Source: Ottowia sp. SB7-C50 (GTDB lineage: Bacteria > Pseudomonadota > Gammaproteobacteria > Burkholderiales > Burkholderiaceae_C). From it: a DNA stretch of 64,000 nt. The position numbers were made by a program, and so were the translations under genes. This document shows positions 59,897 to 64,000 of the stretch, piece by piece; the first letter of the stretch is position 1; every line of letters begins with the position of its first letter. Below the pieces are notes generated by a model. The model saw nothing but the letters and a program-made list of their open reading frames with translations, did no database searches and was not told where the DNA came from. The stretch is taken from contig NZ_CP136995.1 of NCBI RefSeq assembly GCF_033110285.1, positions 2,480,001 through 2,544,000 on the forward strand. The letters run 5' to 3'.

Positions 59897-61801
59897 TTAC
59901 GCCTTGCCGGCGACCATGTCCTTGATCTGCTGCAGCGCGGCAGGGTCTTCCATAGTGGTCAGGTCGCCCGGGTCGCGGCCTTCGCACACCGCCTGCACGG
60001 CGCGGCGCAGCAGCTTGCCCGAACGCGTCTTGGGCAACACCGACACGAAGCGCACGCGGGCCGGGCGCGCCACGGCGCCCAGGCTGCCGTCAACGATCTT
60101 CATCACCTCGCCTTCCAGCTTGAGCATGGCGGCTTCGTCGTCCAGCTGCGTGGCGTCCTTGAGCACCGCGAAGGCCATGGCGACCTGGCCCTTGAGCTGG
60201 TCGGCCACGCCCACCACCGCCACTTCGGCAATGTTGGGATGGCTGGCGATACTTTCCTCGATCTCGCGCGTGCCCAGGCGGTGGCCGGCAACGTTGATCA
60301 CGTCGTCGGTGCGGCCCAGGATGAAGTAGTAGCCGTCTTCGTCGCGGATGGCCCAGTCGAACGTGCTGTAGACCAGCTTGTTGGGCACGCTGGACCAGTA
60401 GGTGTTGATGTAGCGCGCGTCGTCGCGCCACACGGTCTGCAGGCAGCCGGGCGGCAGCGGGCCTTCGACGGCCAGCACGCCCTTCTGATTGGCGCCTGTC
60501 AGCTCGGCGCCGGTCTGGTCGTCGAGCAGCTTGACGTCGTAGCCATAGACCGGCTTGCCGGGCGAGCCGAACTTGCTGGGCGCCTTTTCGACGCCGTTGC
60601 AGATGGTCAGGATCGGCCAGCCGGTTTCGGTCTGCCAGTAGTTGTCGATGATCGGCTTGCCCTTGAGGCCTTCGCTGATCCACTGCGCGGTCGGCTCGTC
60701 CAGCGGCTCGCCGGCCAGGAACAGCGCGCGCAGGCTGGACAGGTCGTATTTCGTCAGGTATGCCGGGTCCTGCTTCTTCAGCACGCGGATCGCCGTGGGC
60801 GCGCTGAACATCACGGTCACCTTGTATTTTTCGACCAGCTGCCACCAGATGCCGCCGTCCGGCCGCACCGGCGTGCCTTCGTACATCAGCGTGGCCATGC
60901 CGCCGATCAGCGGGCCGTAGATGATGTAGCTGTGGCCAACGACCCAGCCAATGTCGCTGGTGGAGAAATAGGTTTCACCCGGGTTGCCGCAGTAGATGTA
61001 CTTCATCGACGCGGCCAGCGCCACCGCGTAGCCGCCGGTGTCGCGCTGCACGCCCTTGGGCTTGCCGGTGGTGCCGCTGGTGTACAGCGTGTAGCTGGGG
61101 TGCGTGGCATCGACCCATTCGCACGGGACCTGGGTGTTCAGGTTCTTTTCGCGCAGCGCGCCCCACAGGTGGTCGCGCCCGTCGACCAGGTTCATCGGCG
61201 CCAGGCCGCGGTCGACCAGCAGCACCGCCGCCGGCTTGTGCTTGGCCAGGCCGATGGCCTCGTCCAGCAGGTGCTTGTAGGGCACCGGCTTGCCGCCGCG
61301 CGAACCCGCGTCGGCGCTGACGATCACCGTCGGTTCGGCGTCGTCGATGCGGGTCGACAGCGAGCCCGACGCAAAGCCGCCGAACACCACCGAATGCAGC
61401 GCGCCGATGCGCGTGCAGGCCAGCATGACAAACGCGGCCTCGGGGATCATCGGCATGTAGATCAGCACCCGGTCGCCCTTCTTGACGCCCAGTTCCTTGA
61501 GCGAGGCGGCCATGCGCTGCACTTCGGCGTGCAGGTCGCGGAAGGTGTAGACCTTTTCCTGGTCGGTCTCGGTCGACACGAAGATCAGCGCGGGCTGATC
61601 GGCCCGGTCCTTCAGGTGGCGGTCGACCGCGTTGTGGCACAGGTTGGTGGTGCCGCCGACAAACCACCTGGCGAAGGGCGGATTGCTGTAGTCGCACACC
61701 GTCTGCGGCGGCGTCTGCCATTCGATGAGCTTGGCCTGCTCGCCCCAGAAGGCGTCACGGTCCTCGATCGAGCGACGGTGGAAATCGGCGTAACTGGTCA
61801 T
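59897..61801 (-). CDS. prpE: propionate--CoA ligase
   Basis: A 634-residue acyl-CoA synthetase, started at ATG 61801 (MTSYADFHRRSIEDRDAFW) with GGAGAC upstream. The ANL-superfamily motifs are LYTSGTTGKPKGVQRDTGG (P-loop), NYWQTETGWPI and GYYFILGRTDDVINVAGHRLG, and the acetylatable Lys is in PKTRSGKLLRR. The N-terminal block and spacing match PrpE more closely than Acs, so propionate is the probable preferred acid, feeding the methylcitrate route. Acetate activity cannot be excluded. It lies upstream of odhA on the same strand, but the 200-bp gap and leader hairpin suggest separate control. Confidence 0.88.
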   Translation of the reverse strand: MTSYADFHRRSIEDRDAFWGEQAKLIEWQTPPQTVCDYSNPPFARWFVGGTTNLCHNAVDRHLKDRADQPALIFVSTETDQEKVYTFRDLHAEVQRMAASLKELGVKKGDRVLIYMPMIPEAAFVMLACTRIGALHSVVFGGFASGSLSTRIDDAEPTVIVSADAGSRGGKPVPYKHLLDEAIGLAKHKPAAVLLVDRGLAPMNLVDGRDHLWGALREKNLNTQVPCEWVDATHPSYTLYTSGTTGKPKGVQRDTGGYAVALAASMKYIYCGNPGETYFSTSDIGWVVGHSYIIYGPLIGGMATLMYEGTPVRPDGGIWWQLVEKYKVTVMFSAPTAIRVLKKQDPAYLTKYDLSSLRALFLAGEPLDEPTAQWISEGLKGKPIIDNYWQTETGWPILTICNGVEKAPSKFGSPGKPVYGYDVKLLDDQTGAELTGANQKGVLAVEGPLPPGCLQTVWRDDARYINTYWSSVPNKLVYSTFDWAIRDEDGYYFILGRTDDVINVAGHRLGTREIEESIASHPNIAEVAVVGVADQLKGQVAMAFAVLKDATQLDDEAAMLKLEGEVMKIVDGSLGAVARPARVRFVSVLPKTRSGKLLRRAVQAVCEGRDPGDLTTMEDPAALQQIKDMVAGKA

Positions 61802-62088
61802 CTTTGTCTCCTGAATTCTCGTGCTTGACCGCACCCGCGCCAGCGCGACGCAGGTGATGAACTTGCCTGCGTCGAACTCCTGAATTCATAATTATGGCGA
61901 GTACGCCCTTGCGAAAAACTGACTCGCAAGGGCCATCAGCGGCCCAAAGCCCGGCCAGCCCGGATATTTCATCGTGGCGACGACCAGTGCGCCCGGCCGC
62001 ACGCCCAAGCAACCGCCGCCGGGATGCGATGGGCGTCGGGTGTTTTTGCCAAGGACGGACTGGATTCGACTATTTCATCAGCGTTTTC
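61802..62088. other. gene-free region upstream of prpE
   Basis: No gene is seen. CTCCTGAATTC occurs twice (61808-61818 and 61877-61887), once at the prpE ribosome-binding site. AT-rich CATAATTATGG near 61886-61896 may hold the prpE promoter on the minus strand. Confidence 0.4.
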
Positions 62089-62231
62089 GCTGGCAAAAGC
62101 CGGGCAATCTGTGGATTTGGGCGGTCTGCGGCGTTGCAAATCCTCGCCATAGCCCACGCTATGGCTGCGGTTTGCGCCGTGTGCAGCCCATCCCAAACCA
62201 CAGCGCCAGCCTCCGCGGCGACTTATTCAGC
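62089..62231. repeat. long imperfect palindrome, about 143 bp
   Basis: Arms of about 55-70 bp meet at a perfect GCCATAGC (62146-62153) - CCAC - GCTATGGC (62158-62165). Flanking words CTGTGGATTTGGGCGG on the left and their inverse CCAAACCACAG on the right pair with gaps. The core resembles the 50891 palindrome. It is located at the 3' end of the phasin gene. Confidence 0.65.
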
Positions 62232-62237
62232 GTCGTC

Positions 62238-62657
62238 TTAGCGCGCAGCGCGGCCCAGGCGGCGCGCATTGGCCACCGCGCGCCGGCGCACCGGCGTCAT
62301 GCCCTGGTGCATGACGTCAAGCATCGACGCCATCAACCGTTGTTGCGCGCCGGACGAAAGGTGCTGCAGGCTGGGCGGATTCATCCAGCCGCCCATGGCC
62401 ACTTTCCACCAGGTTTGTGTCCACCACAGGGCAAACTGCTGCTGGGCGGCCAGCGCCTGCCAGGACATGGCTGCCCAGCTTTCGTGGAAGGCGGCCACTT
62501 TTTCGGCGCCCATCAGGTAAAACTCCTGCTGGTCGCGGCCGCTGGGCATCACGCCGGCGCCCAGCATGCGGCCCACGCGATGCGCGATCACTTGCGGCAC
62601 CGCGCCGACCATCTGCGCCGTGTCACGGCCCAGGCGCCTCTGTTTGCCAGTCACCAT
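62238..62657 (-). CDS. polyhydroxyalkanoate granule-associated phasin-like protein
   Basis: A 139-residue mostly helical protein from ATG 62657. The pattern VPQVIAHRVGRMLGAG, FYLMGAEKVAAFHESWAAM and LWWTQTWW resembles a short phasin-like family (PHA granule-associated) seen in Comamonadaceae. Trp-rich amphipathic helices suit binding to the polymer surface. It has no signal peptide or transmembrane segment. No PHA synthase genes are in the window, so the role is a family-level inference. Confidence 0.65.
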   Translation of the reverse strand: MVTGKQRRLGRDTAQMVGAVPQVIAHRVGRMLGAGVMPSGRDQQEFYLMGAEKVAAFHESWAAMSWQALAAQQQFALWWTQTWWKVAMGGWMNPPSLQHLSSGAQQRLMASMLDVMHQGMTPVRRRAVANARRLGRAAR

Positions 62658-62698
62658 CTCGAAAACTCCCTTGATCGGCGGCGCTCTGGCCGCGATTA

Positions 62699-62745
62699 GC
62701 TACAAATAAAATAGCATTCAGCCCGCTGATGGCGAGCGCCATGGC
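62699..62745 (+). repeat. AATAGCT/GCGCTT dispersed repeat, degenerate copy
   Basis: AAATAAAATAGCATTCAGCCCGCT followed by GGCGAGCGCC. It lies between the isochorismatase stop and the phasin start. Confidence 0.4.
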
Positions 62746-62791
62746 CTGAAAACACCTGAAAACCGGGAATGGCGAACACGCAGCGCGCCGC

Positions 62792-63391
62792 CTACTTGAT
62801 CAGCGCCTGCCAGGCGCGGAATTGCGGGTGTTCACAGTCGCGCAGCCATTCAAAGCCGACCATCTCGGTCGTCACCAGTTCGCAACCCGCGCCGGCCAGG
62901 CGGTCGTAAGCGGCGTCGCGGTTGCGTTCGGTGCGCGAGCCGCAGGCGTCCGTCACGACGCACACGTCCCACTCGGCCTCCTGCAGCATCAGCGCCGTCT
63001 GCAGCAGGCACACATGCGTTTCGCAGCCTGCGATGACGACGGTGCCGCGCTCCGGCGCGTCCTGGGCGGGTTTCTGCAGATGGCGGGGCAGGCTGCGCGC
63101 ATTGCCGCGCGGCGCGGGCGCCGGCGGTGCCAGCAGCGGCTGCAGTTCTTCGGCGCCGCTGAAGGCCATCTTGGGGACGATGCGATCGCACAGCGCCGCC
63201 AGCGCTGCTTCGGTGCCACCCAGCTTGGCGGGGTTCTGCTCGGTCGCCCACACGGGCACCTGCAGCGCGCGCGCCAGTTGCGCCAGCCGCCGGGCGTTGG
63301 CCAGCACGGCAGACGCATCGTGAATGGCGGGCATCAGGCGGGCCTGATAGTCGATCAGCACCAGTTGGCAGTCGTCGGCGTCGAGCAGCAT
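62792..63391 (-). CDS. isochorismatase family cysteine hydrolase
   Basis: A 199-residue alpha/beta hydrolase of the isochorismatase/nicotinamidase superfamily. ATG 63391 has GGAGAA just upstream; a longer frame to 63592 would run through the tRNA fragment. Catalytic Asp is in VLIDYQARLMPAI, the Lys in IVPKMAFSG and the nucleophile Cys in VVIAGCETHVCLLQTALML. It probably hydrolyses an amide or vinyl ether; this subgroup (YcaC-like) is unassigned. It is adjacent to the island boundary. Confidence 0.88.
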   Translation of the reverse strand: MLLDADDCQLVLIDYQARLMPAIHDASAVLANARRLAQLARALQVPVWATEQNPAKLGGTEAALAALCDRIVPKMAFSGAEELQPLLAPPAPAPRGNARSLPRHLQKPAQDAPERGTVVIAGCETHVCLLQTALMLQEAEWDVCVVTDACGSRTERNRDAAYDRLAGAGCELVTTEMVGFEWLRDCEHPQFRAWQALIK

Positions 63392-63443
63392 GTGTTCTCC
63401 GATGACAGCGGCGCAGACGCCCGAAGCGGGGCCGCGCCGCAAT

Positions 63444-63476
63444 AAAAAAGGCTCCGATGTTTGCAGCACCGGAGCC
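63444..63476 (-). terminator. rho-independent terminator of the tRNA-Val locus
   Basis: GGCTCCG (63450-63456) and CGGAGCC (63470-63476) form a 7-bp stem. The transcript continues into T6 on the minus strand (A-run 63444-63449). It lies directly after the tRNA CCA end, in the correct orientation for that gene. Confidence 0.75.
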
Positions 63477-63484
63477 TCTGGATC

Positions 63485-63531
63485 TGGTGGGTGATGCAGG
63501 GTTTGAACCTGCGACCCCTGCCGTGTGAAGG
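63485..63531 (-). other. 3' fragment of tRNA-Val(CAC), attachment site
   Basis: On the minus strand the fragment reads from the anticodon loop TTCACAC (anticodon CAC, valine) through the anticodon 3' stem, variable loop, T arm (GCAGG-TTCAAAC-CCTGC) and acceptor strand ATCACCC to an encoded CCA end at 63485. The D arm and 5' acceptor half (expected GGGTGAT) are missing; sequence beyond 63531 is not tRNA. With an integrase just to the right, this is an att site. The element has displaced the 5' half, which should be found with a restored 3' end at the element's far side. Confidence 0.8.
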
Positions 63532-63587
63532 CCGGGCTACGATGGTTCTTAGCGGATGTTGATGGCGCATTTCCCTCTGAGCACTCC

Positions 63588-63616
63588 TTCATAGTCCATC
63601 AAAATCCACCTATAAT
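63588..63616 (+). promoter_or_regulatory. promoter of the integrase gene
   Basis: A -10 box TATAAT (63611-63616) is preceded at 17 bp by TTCATA (63588-63593), a four-of-six match to TTGACA. The start codon follows 43 bp later. Confidence 0.55.
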
Positions 63617-63619
63617 TTT

Positions 63620-63645
63620 CCGTACTCTCTCCGTACTTTCCGTAC
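63620..63645 (+). repeat. three CCGTAC direct repeats in the integrase leader
   Basis: CCGTAC occurs at 63620-63625, 63631-63636 and 63640-63645, immediately downstream of the -10 box. Short direct repeats here are typical of integrase arm-type or autoregulator binding sites. Confidence 0.5.
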
Positions 63646-63658
63646 AAGGAGCAAGCGG

Positions 63659-64000
63659 ATGCCGATCATCAACACAGTCGCCGGTCGCGACAAACTCAAG
63701 CCGCGGCGCGAGCCGTATTGGCACAAAGTCAGCACCGGTTGCTTTCTCGGGTTCCGAAAACAGTCGCAGTCTACCGCAGGCACGTGGGTGGCCCGGTGGC
63801 GCGACGACACAGGCAAACAGCAATACCGCGCGCTGGGTGCCTTTGACGACCTGCCGCCCAATGCCCGCTTCGATGCCGCGATGCGGTCAGCCAACCAATG
63901 GTTGACCCATGTTGCTGGGGGTGGCAGAGCGAAGGAAGTCACCGTCAAGAATGCTTGCGAGCGTTACGTTGCACACCTTCGGGCCGAGAAGACAGCCGAT
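63659..64000 (+). CDS. tyrosine-type recombinase/integrase, N-terminal part
   Basis: The first 114 residues of a site-specific integrase; the frame is open to the window end. ATG 63659 has AAGGAG eight bases upstream. The visible part holds the N-terminal arm-type DNA-binding domain (GTWVARWRDDTGKQQYRALGAFDD) and the start of the SAM-like core-binding domain (VTVKNACERYVAHLRAEK). Catalytic Arg and Tyr residues lie beyond 64000. Its position beside the tRNA-Val fragment marks the edge of an integrated island or prophage. Confidence 0.88.
   Translation, partial: MPIINTVAGRDKLKPRREPYWHKVSTGCFLGFRKQSQSTAGTWVARWRDDTGKQQYRALGAFDDLPPNARFDAAMRSANQWLTHVAGGGRAKEVTVKNACERYVAHLRAEKTAD

Noticed and set aside
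63485..63592. Complete tRNA gene at the right edge
   Set aside because: No D arm or matching 5' acceptor strand exists beyond 63531; only the 3' half is present.

Overview
This 64-kb window is high-GC chromosomal DNA from a betaproteobacterium, most likely order Burkholderiales, family Comamonadaceae. The assignment rests on gene order (hisS-yfgM-bamB-der-hfq-hflX-hflK-hflC-DUF2065-hisZ-purA; rodZ-pilW-rlmN-ndk; odhA-odhB-lpdA-zapE), on HisZ, on an IPTL-CTERM protein, and on short intergenic repeats that I recall as typical of this family. No replication origin, rRNA operon or CRISPR array is visible.

Layout. 1-11.6 kb: the end of an lldD-type hydroxy-acid oxidase, a low-GC orphan, an ICMT-family protein, a large DUF349 protein (frameshifted), a 1455-residue DUF748/AsmA-like protein, a lytic transglycosylase and DUF1304. 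11.6-14.5 kb: a ZTP riboswitch leads glyA, followed by nrdR and convergent trxC. 14.5-22.7 kb: repeat-rich DNA, DUF3820, a PLP aminotransferase, a secreted phosphatase, an ABM monooxygenase, nth, DUF2189, a cystathionine beta-lyase and a phosphoribosyltransferase. 22.9-39.4 kb: a long minus-strand run of housekeeping genes (purA, hisZ, hflC/K/X, hfq, der, bamB, yfgM, hisS, ispG, rodZ, pilW, rlmN, ndk). 39.6-44.1 kb: rluB, scpB and rluD, divergent from bamD. 44.5-47.5 kb: an IS5-family element with a CTAA target duplication beside a DUF11/IPTL-CTERM surface protein. 47.6-52.6 kb: a DinG-type helicase, a YdcH-like protein, a PP2C phosphatase, a lipoprotein and zapE. 52.7-61.8 kb: the 2-oxoglutarate dehydrogenase operon (odhA, odhB, lpdA) with two low-GC accessory genes between odhB and lpdA, then prpE. 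62.2-64 kb: a phasin, an isochorismatase-family hydrolase, then a tRNA-Val 3' fragment followed by a tyrosine integrase running off the window. That is the left edge of an integrated element.

The strongest global signal is technical or evolutionary. Four conserved genes are broken by one base (DUF349, hisZ, hflK, ispG) and scpB/rluB are fused into one frame. In all but DUF349 the extra base lies in a C/G homopolymer of 6-7. ispG is normally essential, so homopolymer over-calling in the assembly is the simplest explanation.

Non-coding structure is rich. It includes the ZTP riboswitch, a hairpin hiding the odhA ribosome-binding site (candidate sucA motif), two dispersed intergenic repeat families, and two long imperfect palindromes of about 140-170 bp. 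No clearly undescribed multi-gene system is complete here. The best leads are the incoming island at the right edge and the cargo genes inside the odh operon.
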